A stretch of 48,535 nt of DNA from Elusimicrobiota bacterium (GTDB lineage Bacteria; Elusimicrobiota; Elusimicrobia; UBA1565). The stretch lies in contig JACRDO010000075.1 of assembly GCA_016212885.1 (NCBI GenBank), forward strand, positions 1-48,535, written 5' to 3'. The notes under the pieces were generated by a model, which was not told where the DNA came from, did no database searches, and saw nothing but the letters and a program-made list of their open reading frames with translations. A program made the position numbers and the translations under genes. Shown piece after piece: positions 33,847 through 42,191 of this stretch (its first letter is position 1; each line of letters starts with the position of its first letter).

Positions 33847-34473
33847 TTATTGATTCAGCGCCGCTACCGGAACGCCGCGGGCGGCGGGCCAGAGCCTCGA
33901 TAGGGTTTCCTTGAGGACGATGTCGCACCACTCGTTGCGCAGGGCGGACTGCGGGATGGGGAGCGTGATGTGCGGGATGGAGAGCTCGTCGAGCAGGCCG
34001 TTGAGGCGGGCGTAGATGTCCGACTGGAACTCGCGGCTCTCGGCGTCGCGTATGCCGTCCGGGACGAGCTCCCCCACGAGCGGAAGCTTGTAGACGGCGT
34101 CGTAGGGGAACTGCTCGGCGTAGCGCCCGATGAAGTCGAGGATGAAGGAGTTGCTTTGCCGGCCGCAGCGCCTCTCCAGGTAGATCCAGTTGTCGAACAC
34201 GCTGCGGTCGCAGACGACCACCTCGTAGTTGCGGAAGTTGCCCTTGAGCTCCTCGCAGATGTGCGTGAGCATGATGTAGAGCTGAGCCGGCAGGGTGGTG
34301 GTCTGGTTGATGGGAACGCCTTCCTCGCAGGCCAATGCCGCGACCTCGGAGAACACCTTGGTCCTGAAATTCTTCTTCTTGAGCGCCGCGGCCACGTCGT
34401 AGCAAAGGGTGGTCTTGCCGGTTCCGTGAGTCGATATGATCGCGATCTTGTACGGCCTCTTCTTTCCCGGCAT
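33847..34473 (-). CDS. NadR/AAA_28-like P-loop ATPase or kinase
   Basis: From the ATG at 34473 (ribosome site GGAGGAG six bases upstream) the 208-residue protein begins MPGKKRPYKIAIISTHGTGKTTLC, with Walker A STHGTGKTT. Other landmarks are FSEVAALACEEG, VVVCDRSVFDNWIYLERR (a DR motif as in NadR-type and AAA_28 kinases) and DGIRDAESREFQSDIYARL. This is the small-kinase family that includes the ribosylnicotinamide kinase domain of NadR, but its substrate cannot be named. It stands alone with a strong promoter. Confidence 0.75.
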   Translation of the reverse strand: MPGKKRPYKIAIISTHGTGKTTLCYDVAAALKKKNFRTKVFSEVAALACEEGVPINQTTTLPAQLYIMLTHICEELKGNFRNYEVVVCDRSVFDNWIYLERRCGRQSNSFILDFIGRYAEQFPYDAVYKLPLVGELVPDGIRDAESREFQSDIYARLNGLLDELSIPHITLPIPQSALRNEWCDIVLKETLSRLWPAARGVPVAALNQ

Positions 34474-34519
34474 TCTGCTCTCCTCCCACTCCAACTCTAT
34501 GCGGCAGCGTCCCAGGAGT

Positions 34520-34548
34520 AGGATACGCCGCGGAACTTTTTATGTCAA
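34520..34548 (-). promoter_or_regulatory. strong promoter of the NadR-like gene
   Basis: TTGACA (34548-34543), 17 bp, TATCCT (34525-34520) on the minus strand. The ~40-nt leader carries GGAGGAG before the ATG at 34473, unlike the near-leaderless promoters elsewhere. The rest of the gap to 34676 shows nothing. Confidence 0.7.
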
Positions 34549-34676
34549 GCCGGAAAAGTCCCCAAGGCAACCCTGGATAAGCTTCGCTGGCTCAGGATAG
34601 GACCCGATGAGGCCGGCCGCGAAAAGATGTTATGAAGTGATACTCGTTGGACAGTGGACCAGAGGCTCGGCGAGCC

Positions 34677-35108
34677 CTACTTGAAGCCTCTGGCCGCGAT
34701 CTCCGTGCATAAACGCCGGTAAACGCCCAGGATCACGGTCGAATGGTCGTCCACCTTCACGTCGTAGATGCCGCGCAGGCCGGGGTTTCGCTTGCGGATG
34801 TCCTCAAGGGCCCGGCTGAACCCGCCTCGGCCGCGGACCGCGGAGAGGGACCGCGTGGATCCGGAGAGCGGCGAGCCCGTGGGGATGGAGAGCCCGTGCT
34901 GGCAGCTCTTCCCGCGCACCTCGCCGATGAGCAGGGCATCGGGGGGAAGATCCTTCGGGGACATCGTCACATACGACATCGGGCCGATCGAGTCGAAGAA
35001 GACGAGGATGCCGCTCGCGCGAAGAAGGCCCCATCGGGCCGTGAACTCATCCTCCTCCTGGGCGTGCGCGAAGGAGGCGAGGAGCAGGACGGACAGCAGG
35101 AAATTCAC
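34677..35108 (-). CDS. secreted TRL-like protein (second of pair)
   Basis: 143 residues with a signal peptide (MNFLLSVLLLASFAHA). The C-terminal half (SFSRALEDIRK-like ... RGIYDVKVDDHSTVILGVYRRLCTEIAARG) shares the pattern of TRL-family small exported proteins, as does its neighbour: a central Cys, then I-x-D-V-K, then LG-x-Y-xxx-CT near the end. It starts by ATGA overlap with the upstream paralogue. The function of TRL proteins is unknown; these two may pair on the envelope. Confidence 0.6.
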   Translation of the reverse strand: MNFLLSVLLLASFAHAQEEDEFTARWGLLRASGILVFFDSIGPMSYVTMSPKDLPPDALLIGEVRGKSCQHGLSIPTGSPLSGSTRSLSAVRGRGGFSRALEDIRKRNPGLRGIYDVKVDDHSTVILGVYRRLCTEIAARGFK

Positions 35109-35449
35109 TGGAGCGCGGCTCTCCCCGTGAGCTTAGTGCAGGTCCTGGAATAGATCCCGAGCAGGTAGGCCTGCGCGGCGCGGTCGCTCTTGACGTCGTA
35201 GAGGATCGCGTTGGGCGGCTCGCCCTTGAGCGCGTCCTTGGCCGCCGCGGCGTAGCCCGCGTCTCCCCAGGCGAAGAGGTACAAAACGGACCGCGCGCAG
35301 GCCTGGCCGGAGACGGCCTTGTCCGCGCCGGCTGATTTCACTTCGGAGGGCGTGGCCGAGCGGTAGGCGCGCGGCATGTGGACGTTCGTGTAGAGGCAGC
35401 CGGAGAGGAGGGCGGCCAGGGCGATGAGGCAGCAGTTCTTTGTGTTCAT
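35105..35449 (-). CDS. TRL-like lipoprotein (first of pair)
   Basis: 114 residues with a lipoprotein signal (LIALAALLSGCLY, lipobox LSGC) and the TRL pattern: GQACARSVLYLFAWGDAGYAAAAKDAL, ILYDVKSDRAAQAYLLGIYSRTCTKLTG. It is probably anchored in the outer or inner membrane. A GATAAT hexamer ends 9 bases before the ATG, implying an almost leaderless message; the -35 region is weak and overlaps the palindromic element at 35480. Confidence 0.7.
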   Translation of the reverse strand: MNTKNCCLIALAALLSGCLYTNVHMPRAYRSATPSEVKSAGADKAVSGQACARSVLYLFAWGDAGYAAAAKDALKGEPPNAILYDVKSDRAAQAYLLGIYSRTCTKLTGRAALQ

Positions 35450-35479
35450 TAAGGAAGATTATCGCAAAAAGCGGACGCA

Positions 35480-35556
35480 CCAAACATCGGAAATGCGTAT
35501 CGAACCCAAATCGTTTGGAAAGTTCGATACGCCGTCTGGATGTTTGGGACGCATTT
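35480..35556. repeat. palindromic element E1 (MITE/REP-like)
   Basis: An 11-bp perfect stem GCGTATCGAAC (35495-35505) / GTTCGATACGC (35522-35532) encloses an inner CCAAA-TCG-TTTGG hairpin. It is flanked by further inverted pairs: CCAAACATC (35480-35488) with GATGTTTGG (35539-35547), and AAATGCGT (35491-35498) with ACGCATTT (35549-35556). The left 19 bases and the stem-loop core match element E2 at 44296-44358. It fills most of the gap between the TRL pair and the next gene. Confidence 0.65.
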
Positions 35557-35603
35557 CAACCTGGATATGGGGCCCGCCGGGTGATATACTCTTGATACGG
35601 AAC

Positions 35604-35837
35604 ATGGACGCGCGCGATTTCGGCCTGACGAACGACCCGTATGCGGAAGCGGAGGAGGACGTGCGGCCGTATCGCGCTTTGTCGCCGGCCGAGCGGTATT
35701 CGAGGCTGTTGGACTTGATGCGGTTCATGGATCGCATTTGGGGCGCGATCGAGCCGGCCAAGCGCGCCGGCTACGAGCGCGCCCAGGACGAGCTTGACGA
35801 TCCGGGCCGATGGTGGGAGCGGGTTCCTTCGCGATGA
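35604..35837 (+). CDS. small protein of a two-gene module, unknown
   Basis: The ATG at 35604 gives 77 residues (MDARDFGLTNDPYAEAEEDV ... RWWERVPSR), acidic then helical with ALSPAERYSRLLDLMRFMDRIW. Small proteins with a [ST]PAERxxxxxxL helix often accompany nucleotidyltransferase or other toxin genes, but no family is named here. It overlaps the next, frameshifted ORF (ATGA). The longer frame from 35424 runs through the palindromic element and is rejected. ATACTCTTGATAC lies just upstream as an AT-rich promoter-like stretch. Confidence 0.5.
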   Translation: MDARDFGLTNDPYAEAEEDVRPYRALSPAERYSRLLDLMRFMDRIWGAIEPAKRAGYERAQDELDDPGRWWERVPSR

Positions 35838-36045
35838 GCCTTGAGCCGGGGATCCAGGAGGCGGCCAGGCGCTTGGTTGAAGCGCTCGAAAAGATGCGCG
35901 CGCCCTAGACGTCCGGCGTCTTCTCGCCGCGAACCGTGAGGCGCTTCAGGTCGCCTATATCAAGGAGTGGGCCGCCAAGACCCTGGAGGCTTCCGTCGCG
36001 GAGGAGCTTCTCCAGACGATGCGCCGCTCAGGCGTCCGGGTTTGA
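35834..36045 (+). pseudogene. frameshifted small gene, partner of the preceding ORF
   Basis: Starts by ATGA overlap (MSLEPGIQEAARRLVEALEKM) and stops at TAG 35906-35908, but a helical coding pattern continues at once in another frame (DVRRLLAANREALQVAYIKEW ... LLQTMRRSGVRV) to TGA 36043-36045. The joined product would be about 70 residues. A single indel near 35905 explains it, either a true mutation or a sequencing error. It ends inside the 3' end of the SNF2 gene on the other strand (18-bp overlap). Confidence 0.5.
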
Positions 36046-38919
36046 GCTCAGCTTCAGCAGCGCCTCCAACACGGGCCGGAACCCTCTCAAAAGTTCCACC
36101 GCGGATTTTGGGACGGAAAACCGGTAGTCATCCCCCTCCCGGCTGATGCGCACCGTCCCTGCCTGCGCGGGCGGCTCCGGCGCGCCCGTCGCCTTGGCCA
36201 AGGCGGCCAAGGCCGAAGTGATGTCGAGGCTCACGACCGGCGCTTCCGGCGCCGCAGGCGCCGCAGGCAACGGCTCGGCCGCAGCGGTCTCGATTGGGGG
36301 CACCGTGTCCGACGGGGCTTCAACCTCCGCATCCACGGCTTCCTGCGAATCGTCCCCCGGCTCTTCCTCCGGCGATTGCGAGACCGGGAAGATGGTCTTC
36401 ATTTTCTCCATGAAGGACGCCGTCTGTTTGGCGTCGAAGCGGATGTCCACCGTGCGCCCGTCGAAAACGCCCTCGAAGAGCGCCTTCTTCTGGGCCACCA
36501 GGTTGAAGATCCTCTCCTCGACGCACTCCGACGATATCAGGTTCACCACTTGGACCGATTTCTTCTGTCCCATGCGGTGCACCCGCCCGATCCTCTGCTC
36601 GAGCACCGAGGGATTCCAGGGGATCTCGAGGTTGACCACGCAGTTGGAGCCTTCCTGGAGATTCAAGCCCACGCCGCCCGCGTCGGTCGAGAAGAATACG
36701 CGCGTGGCCGGGTCTTTTAGAAAACGCTGGATTTCCGCCTCGCGCTTCTTGAGCGACAGGGCCCCGCAGAAGATGACGGACCGGCTGCCGCTTTCCTCCA
36801 AAAGGTCGCGGATGTAAAGCTCCCCCAGCCGCAGCATCCGCTCCCACTGGCTGAACACCACCACCTTCTGGCCGGGAATCTCCAGCAGGTCCGCCATGAC
36901 GCGGTGGAACTCCTCGAGCTTGGGAGAGCCGATCTTGGCCTTCAAGGCGCCTGAGAGCCGCCGCGCGGTCATCACTTCCAGCTCGATGGGCTTCCAGTCG
37001 TACTGGCCGTAGGCGTTGCACACCATGCGCATGCAGGTCAGCAGCATGAACAGCCTCTGCATGTCCTCCTTGGTCAGGCGCTTGTACCTTTGCCACTTGT
37101 TCATCAGCCGGACCACCTGCTTGGCCAGGTGGTCCTGGACCTCGGCCTGATCGGCCGTGATCGGGGTCCAGTAGCTGTTGTCGGTGCGCTCCGGCAGCTG
37201 CGAGAGGACCTCGGTGCGGGTGCGCCGGATGAAGAAGCGGTTCAGGCGGCCGCGCAAGTGGTCGAGCCGCTGGTAGCCCACGACCCGGTCGTCTTCGTCC
37301 AGCCGGGCATAGGTCGGCATCAGCTTCCAGGCCGCCCCCAGCGCCTTGGGGTTCAAATACTCCGATATGGAGTGGAGTTCCGCCAGCCTGTTCTCCAAAG
37401 GCGTGCCCGTCAGCACAAACCGGCACGGGCTGTCGAGCTTCCGGATGCATTGAGCGATCTTGGTCTCCCAGTTCTTGATGCGCTGGGCCTCGTCCAAGAC
37501 GACGAGGTCGGGCTTGAGCCCCGCGATCTGCTTCAAGTCCCGGTACAAAAGCTCATAGTTGAGGATAATGAAGAACGTCCGGACATCGCCGTAAAGCCGC
37601 TGGCGCTCGCGGGCCGGCCCGGCGATGATGGAGGCCTGGGACTTGGACACCTTCTCGATTTCGCGCTTCCATTGCTCTTTGAGCGAAGCCGGGCAGATGA
37701 TGAGGGTCCGCCGCGCGGCCCCCAGGGCCTTGAGCAGCAGGGCCGCTCCGATGGCCTCCACGGTCTTGCCAAGGCCCATGTCGTCGCCGATGAAGGCCCG
37801 GCGCTTCTTGGCCGCGAACAGAATCCCCTCCACCTGGTAGGGATGCAGCTGGATGTCCATGGCTCCCACGGACTCCCGCCAGGCCGCATGCTTGCCGGGG
37901 TCCTTGGCCATGGCCTCGACCCGGCGTTCCCATTGAAAAGCGTCCGCCTCCCGCTCGATGATATCTCGAACCGCGGGATCGACTTCCAGCGGGAAGCGGG
38001 ACTCGGCGCGCACGCTGCGCAGGAGGTCCTCAAAAGCGGCCTTCTGGCGCAGAGAGTCTTTGCCGTTTGACAGGTAGCCCTCCCGGTCCACGGCCTTGAA
38101 GAGCTTGAACGGGGCCTTGGCCCGAAGACGCTCCGGGACATGGACGCGGATTTCTTCCAGCGGATGGGGAATCTGCTCGTGGGACGGCCGGCTTGCGAGG
38201 TAGAAGGATATCCTGCTGGCCTTGTCCTCCGCGGCCTTAAGCCGCCTCTGCCCCGAGGCTCCCAGCGAGGACTTCACCCGCTCGATGTGCTTGCAGGTTC
38301 CCAGTTCGTTGCTCAGGTAGTCCACGCAGTCGCACGATGCGTGGCCCCAATCGGCGCCGCGCACGCTCACCCTGTAGCGGCGGCCCTTCCTGTCCATGGT
38401 TCCGGAAGCGACTTCGTAAACCCCCAACACGCCCTCCGCCGGCCGGCTCGTGATCCGAAGTCCCTGTTCGCCGCACCTCAAGCGCCGCGCCTCCCGCTCC
38501 ACCCGGGCCAGTTCCTCCAGATAGCGGCCGCGCTCGGAGGCCGAGTCCTCCCAGCCGGGGAACTCGCCGGGGAGCTCTCCTAGATCGGGCTCGGAGCCGG
38601 TCTCCTCCTGCTGCCAGGCGATCAGCGCCGCCACCGCGTGCTTGCAGAGCGGCTCGAACTTGAACGGACAGGTGCACTGAGAAACAGGCATGCCGAAGCG
38701 GTCGAATTGGATCTCCACGCGGTAGGGGGCCGATGCCGTGCCTTCCACCTGGGCCGCGATCCGGCCGTCGTCGAAGCTCTCAAGCGCAAGCACCCGTTTC
38801 TGCCGGTAGTAATCACGGCCGCGGAAGATGATGCGGCTTGACGCCCATGAGCGCAGATTCTTCTCCACGCAGAACGGGTCCAACTCAACGTCCATTCCCA
38901 ACAGCTTCGTTTCCGCCAT
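36028..38919 (-). CDS. SNF2-family helicase with two SWIM zinc fingers
   Basis: A 963-residue protein from the ATG at 38919 (GGAAGGAGG upstream). Two SWIM fingers precede the motor: CTCPFKFEPLCKH (residues 82-94) and CDCVDYLSNELGTCKH (196-211). The SNF2/RapA-like ATPase has IGDDMGLGKT (motif I), VLDEAQ (II), LTGTPLEN (III), FSQWERM (IV), STDAGGVGLNL (V) and EQRIGRVHRMGQ (VI). An Ala/Pro/Glu-rich linker and a short C-terminal domain (DDYRFSVPKSAVELLRG) end it. Such proteins move along duplex DNA or displace proteins from it; bacterial SWIM-SNF2 roles are poorly defined. It is followed on the same strand by nothing; dinG lies upstream. Confidence 0.9.
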   Translation of the reverse strand: MAETKLLGMDVELDPFCVEKNLRSWASSRIIFRGRDYYRQKRVLALESFDDGRIAAQVEGTASAPYRVEIQFDRFGMPVSQCTCPFKFEPLCKHAVAALIAWQQEETGSEPDLGELPGEFPGWEDSASERGRYLEELARVEREARRLRCGEQGLRITSRPAEGVLGVYEVASGTMDRKGRRYRVSVRGADWGHASCDCVDYLSNELGTCKHIERVKSSLGASGQRRLKAAEDKASRISFYLASRPSHEQIPHPLEEIRVHVPERLRAKAPFKLFKAVDREGYLSNGKDSLRQKAAFEDLLRSVRAESRFPLEVDPAVRDIIEREADAFQWERRVEAMAKDPGKHAAWRESVGAMDIQLHPYQVEGILFAAKKRRAFIGDDMGLGKTVEAIGAALLLKALGAARRTLIICPASLKEQWKREIEKVSKSQASIIAGPARERQRLYGDVRTFFIILNYELLYRDLKQIAGLKPDLVVLDEAQRIKNWETKIAQCIRKLDSPCRFVLTGTPLENRLAELHSISEYLNPKALGAAWKLMPTYARLDEDDRVVGYQRLDHLRGRLNRFFIRRTRTEVLSQLPERTDNSYWTPITADQAEVQDHLAKQVVRLMNKWQRYKRLTKEDMQRLFMLLTCMRMVCNAYGQYDWKPIELEVMTARRLSGALKAKIGSPKLEEFHRVMADLLEIPGQKVVVFSQWERMLRLGELYIRDLLEESGSRSVIFCGALSLKKREAEIQRFLKDPATRVFFSTDAGGVGLNLQEGSNCVVNLEIPWNPSVLEQRIGRVHRMGQKKSVQVVNLISSECVEERIFNLVAQKKALFEGVFDGRTVDIRFDAKQTASFMEKMKTIFPVSQSPEEEPGDDSQEAVDAEVEAPSDTVPPIETAAAEPLPAAPAAPEAPVVSLDITSALAALAKATGAPEPPAQAGTVRISREGDDYRFSVPKSAVELLRGFRPVLEALLKLSSNPDA

Positions 38920-38967
38920 GAACGCCTCCTTCCGGTTCCTCATCATACCAAGGAGCGCGCCGCGCGC

Positions 38968-41088
38968 TCAAGCAGGAGTCGGACGGGCATGATGTTCGGC
39001 TTCGAAAAACTTCCTCAAATCATCCAGGCTTCCCGCCTGAGGACATCTCGGGATGGACCGCAGGAACATGGCGCCGTACTTCCGGGTCCGGATTCTCGGG
39101 TCCAGGACCACGACAGCCCCGAAATCGCTCTTGCTCCTGATCAGCCGGCCGACGCCCTGCCGGAACTTGATGATCGCCTTGGGCAAGACATATTCCTTGA
39201 AAACGTTCATGCCCTTGGCGGCCAGCCATTCGTGCCGGGCCTCCTCAAGGGGCGTGTCCGGAGCGAGGAAGGGGAGCCTCGCTATGACGACGCAGGAAAG
39301 AGCGGGGCCGGGGACATCGACCCCCTGCCAGAAAGTGTCCGTGGCCAGCAGAATTCCGTTGCCGGCTTTCTTGAAGTCATTGAGGATGCGCTGGGACGTT
39401 CCATCGCCTTGCTTGAAGACAGGCCGGCCGGTGGAAGCCCCTGTCAGGACCTCGGAGGACTTCGCCAGCATTTTCCAGCTCGTGTACAGGACAAAGACGC
39501 CTCCGGTGACGGCCTCGGCGATCTTCGGACACCGCTCGATGGCGGCCCGCTCATACGCCTCTTGCTCCTTGGGATCGGGAATCCCGGCCGCAATATGGAT
39601 GACGGCCTGCCGCGCATAGTCGAAGGGCGAATCCAGGAGAACCTCGACGCTTTCATCGAGTCCGAGGCGGGACTTGAGCATGGCAAAAGAGCCGTTGACC
39701 GCCAAGGTGGCCGAGGTCAGAATGACGGGACAATGCTTCGCAAAGAGGTCCTTTCTGAGGGCATCGGAAACGTCCAAAGGCGCCATGTTCAACGACGTCT
39801 GAGGGCTGCGCCTTGACCGGTTGACCTCAACCCAATAGGCATGATCCTTGCTCTTGCAATGAAGGAAAGAATTCAGCTGCTCGACGCTCGCAACGCATCT
39901 GTTCCTGAGGGCTTTGATTTCCACTTCCTCTTCGGCGCTCCGGCTTAGGGCGACCGCCTCCGAGAGGAGAGCGGCAAGCTCTTGGATCGGCTCGGACAGC
40001 GGGTCCGGGACGATATGCGGAGTCCGAACCCTCGTGGCCTTGGGCTGTCTTGCCTCGCCTGCCCCATCGAGACCGAGTCTGCTCCTGAGTTCCTGGAAGA
40101 AGGCCCTCGCGGCGAAATGGGCGTCGCCGATAGCCTCTGCGATGCGGGGGAGCCAATTTGGGGGTATGACCGTCACCCTGCCGGCCAAGCCCCTTCCTGA
40201 TCGAGGGTTGAGGATGTCGTCGAAGAGGCGCTTGAGATTCCTGTTGGTCAGGGAAAACCCGAGGAAATGCGCGGCGACTTCCTCGAGATTGTGCGCCTCG
40301 TCGAAGATCACGGCGTCGAAGGCGGGAAGCGGCATGCCGGCGAAGAAGAGATGCTGGTTCACGACGACAACGTCAGCCTGCCTGGCGCGAGCTGCGTCTT
40401 TGCGGTGCAGGCAGGCTTCTCGAAAGGAGCACTTCTTCCCAAGACAGAGGTCGCGGTCCCGGCAGACCTCTTCCCATAGGGGCTCCGGAACCCTGAATGG
40501 AACCTCCGTCCTGAGTCCGGAAGCCGCGGTCTTCGACCACTCAAGCAGCATCTGAGCCGCATCCTTGGAACCGCCGTCCATGCGCCGCAACGCATTTCCT
40601 GAAGGGGCGCAGGACGGCGAGGGCTTGGAACCGCCGTCTTCAAAGAGCCCCGGCCCGCGCTTTAGGCGGCGCTGGAGCCTGCTCAAGCAGAGGTAGTTCG
40701 TCGAACCCATCAGCAGGGAGTACTGAAAAGGGAACCCGGTTTTCCGGAGAGCGGCCTGAACTATGGGGAGATCTTTCTTGGTCAGCTGTTCCTGGAGCGC
40801 CTTGGTGTAGGTGGCGACGATGACCTTCTTCTTGTTTTGGACGGCCCAGAGTCCGGACGGCAACAAGTAGGCAAGCGATTTGCCGATCCCTGTGCCGGCC
40901 TCGACGACCAGATGCTTCGCCTCGGACAGCGACTTCTCGACGGCCGACGCCATCTCCGCCTGCTGTTTCCTGGACTCGAAGCCTCCTATCGACTCCGCGA
41001 TCGGGCCCGCGGGCGCGAAAAGCGCTTCCAGCGAAGGATGCTTCCGCGCGCTCGAAGGATTGCCGAGGCCTGTTTGATGGATGGACAC
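38968..41088 (-). CDS. dinG: DinG/XPD-type iron-sulfur DNA helicase
   Basis: The start is a GTG at 41088. The 706-residue superfamily-2 helicase has VVEAGTGIGKSLAYLLP (motif I), ATYTKALQEQL (Ia), FDEAHNLEEVAAH (DEAH), LTSATL (III), LLATDTFWQGVDVPG (V) and FRQGVGRLIRS (VI). Four Cys for an Fe-S cluster appear: one in NYLCLSRL and three in EEVCRDRDLCLGKKCSFREAC. Between the first and the others lies a 20-residue in-frame duplication-type insert bounded by two DGGSK copies. It unwinds 5'-to-3' and handles R-loops or D-loops in repair. An extended -10 promoter lies just upstream. Confidence 0.92.
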   Translation of the reverse strand: MSIHQTGLGNPSSARKHPSLEALFAPAGPIAESIGGFESRKQQAEMASAVEKSLSEAKHLVVEAGTGIGKSLAYLLPSGLWAVQNKKKVIVATYTKALQEQLTKKDLPIVQAALRKTGFPFQYSLLMGSTNYLCLSRLQRRLKRGPGLFEDGGSKPSPSCAPSGNALRRMDGGSKDAAQMLLEWSKTAASGLRTEVPFRVPEPLWEEVCRDRDLCLGKKCSFREACLHRKDAARARQADVVVVNQHLFFAGMPLPAFDAVIFDEAHNLEEVAAHFLGFSLTNRNLKRLFDDILNPRSGRGLAGRVTVIPPNWLPRIAEAIGDAHFAARAFFQELRSRLGLDGAGEARQPKATRVRTPHIVPDPLSEPIQELAALLSEAVALSRSAEEEVEIKALRNRCVASVEQLNSFLHCKSKDHAYWVEVNRSRRSPQTSLNMAPLDVSDALRKDLFAKHCPVILTSATLAVNGSFAMLKSRLGLDESVEVLLDSPFDYARQAVIHIAAGIPDPKEQEAYERAAIERCPKIAEAVTGGVFVLYTSWKMLAKSSEVLTGASTGRPVFKQGDGTSQRILNDFKKAGNGILLATDTFWQGVDVPGPALSCVVIARLPFLAPDTPLEEARHEWLAAKGMNVFKEYVLPKAIIKFRQGVGRLIRSKSDFGAVVVLDPRIRTRKYGAMFLRSIPRCPQAGSLDDLRKFFEAEHHARPTPA
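40564..40638. repeat. 15-bp direct repeats with 60-bp period inside dinG
   Basis: CTTGGAACCGCCGTC occurs at 40564-40578 and again at 40624-40638. The 45 bases between contain a partial palindrome (GTCCATGCGCC ... GGGCGCAGGAC). The period is exactly 20 codons, so the frame is kept and the protein reads DGGSK-PSPSCAPSGNALRRM-DGGSK. Confidence 0.65.
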
Positions 41089-41102
41089 GCCCCCCGCAAG
41101 GG

Positions 41103-41111
41103 ATTATACCA
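41103..41111 (-). promoter_or_regulatory. extended -10 promoter of dinG
   Basis: The minus strand reads TGGTATAAT (41111-41103), a perfect extended -10. The -35 position is poor, as is usual for this class. The start is expected near 41096, leaving about 8 nt (GGGGGGC) before the GTG at 41088. Confidence 0.55.
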
Positions 41112-41184
41112 AAACGCTTTTTCGTCCGGGACGAACCTTTACTCGTTTCACAATTAAGGTAAAGGTCATAAGGCCCAGAGGCGG

Positions 41185-41190
41185 TATGAT
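41185..41190 (+). promoter_or_regulatory. -10 box before the truncated TPR copy
   Basis: TATGAT stands 11 bases before the ATG at 41202, at exactly the same distance as TATAAT stands before the giant kinase's ATG at 44431, with the identical leader TGCCTCAGCC. Confidence 0.4.
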
Positions 41191-41201
41191 CTGCCTCAGC
41201 C

Positions 41202-41468
41202 ATGCCCGCTCCGGCGGACCCGAAGTTTATCGAGCATTTCAAGAAGGCCGCCGCCCTCTACCAGGAAGGCCGCTTGGAGGAGGCGGTCCGGGAGTTCCGC
41301 GAAGCGATCCGCATAGACCCGAACGTTGCCGAGGCCCGCTGCAACCTGGGCGTTGCCCTGGCGAAGCTCGGCAAAGACGACGAAGCCCTCTGCGAGCTTG
41401 AAGCCGCGCTCAAGATAGAGCCCAAGCACGCCGCGTCGTGGTGCAACCTCGGCATGACTACAGTTTGA
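41202..41468 (+). pseudogene. truncated copy of the giant kinase's N-terminal TPR module
   Basis: The 88-residue frame (MPAPADPKFIEHFKKAAALY ... WCNLGMTTV) matches the first 85 residues of the gene at 44431. DNA homology runs from 41193 to 41456 against 44422-44685, 264 bp at about 92% with no gaps. It then stops abruptly after GGCATG and an unrelated promoter and MntA gene follow. Most base changes are silent, so this was probably a functional paralogue before truncation. It encodes two TPR repeats and could still be made, but is best treated as a remnant. Confidence 0.75.
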
Positions 41469-41515
41469 CGCCATGCTGTCCTACTTGATATTCTTCATGT
41501 TGGAGGGTTTTCCAA
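41465..41515 (+). promoter_or_regulatory. promoter and dyad of the mntA-hepT module
   Basis: TTGACG (41465-41470), 18 bp, TATTCT (41489-41494) predict a start near 41501. A small inverted pair TTGGA (41500-41504) / TCCAA (41511-41515) lies right on it and could be an operator. GGAGG falls within the dyad, 14 bases before the ATG. Confidence 0.5.
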
Positions 41516-41519
41516 AGAC

Positions 41520-41831
41520 ATGAACGGCCGGTTCCACATAGACAAAAACGACATCAGGACATTCTGCATGAAGTGGAAGGTCATCGAGTTCGCCCTTTTC
41601 GGGTCGGCCCTTCGAGATGATTTCCGGCCGGACAGCGACGTCGACGTGCTGGTCAGCTTTGAGCCCGAGGCGAAGTGGAGTTACTGGGATTGGCCCGACA
41701 TGCAGGACGAGTTGAAGGCGCTCTTCGACCACGAGGTGGACATGGTCGAGAAGGAGGCGCTGAAGAACCCGATCCGCCGCCAAGCCATCCTGTCCAGCCG
41801 GGAGATCATCTATGCCAAGCCCCAAGGATGA
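41520..41831 (+). CDS. mntA: MntA-type minimal nucleotidyltransferase antitoxin
   Basis: 103 residues with the minimal nucleotidyltransferase motif FALFGSALRDDFRPDSDVDVLVSF (GSx10DxD; here GSA then DVDV). MntA antitoxins add AMP units to a tyrosine of the HepT toxin and so silence it. The frame overlaps hepT by 20 bp, the usual coupling of this pair. The module lies right after the truncated TPR copy, which suggests it was inserted there. Confidence 0.85.
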   Translation: MNGRFHIDKNDIRTFCMKWKVIEFALFGSALRDDFRPDSDVDVLVSFEPEAKWSYWDWPDMQDELKALFDHEVDMVEKEALKNPIRRQAILSSREIIYAKPQG

Positions 41832-42165
41832 TCGGGCGCACCTTCTTGATATCGTGACCTACGGCCGGGAGATCCTGGCCCACACCGCAGATCAGACGTT
41901 CAACTCCTTCCTGAGCGATCGAAAACTCCAGGCGCTCGTCGAACGCGACCTTGAGGTCATGGGAGAGGCGACAAGCCGGCTCTCGGAAGAATTCAAGATG
42001 GCCCATCCGGAGATACCGTGGCGTAAGATCATTGCATTGAGAAACGTCATTACCCATGAGTACGGGGAGATCATTTACAAGCGCCTGTGGGCGGTGGTGA
42101 CGGAACATCTGCCTGGGCTGCTCGAACAATTGAAACCGTTTGGCACGGGTGCATTCAACGACTGA
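41812..42165 (+). CDS. hepT: HepT-type HEPN ribonuclease toxin (DUF86)
   Basis: 117 residues, all-helical HEPN fold with the catalytic motif RNVITHEYG (Rx4HxY) near residue 77. The Arg and His form the RNase site and the Tyr is the one modified by MntA in characterised pairs. Also typical are DRKLQALVERDLEVMGEATSRL and IPWRKIIALRN. The catalytic set is intact. It is cotranslated with mntA. Confidence 0.88.
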   Translation: MPSPKDDRAHLLDIVTYGREILAHTADQTFNSFLSDRKLQALVERDLEVMGEATSRLSEEFKMAHPEIPWRKIIALRNVITHEYGEIIYKRLWAVVTEHLPGLLEQLKPFGTGAFND

Positions 42166-42191
42166 CTGCTTATAGCGCAAAAGCAAACTAC

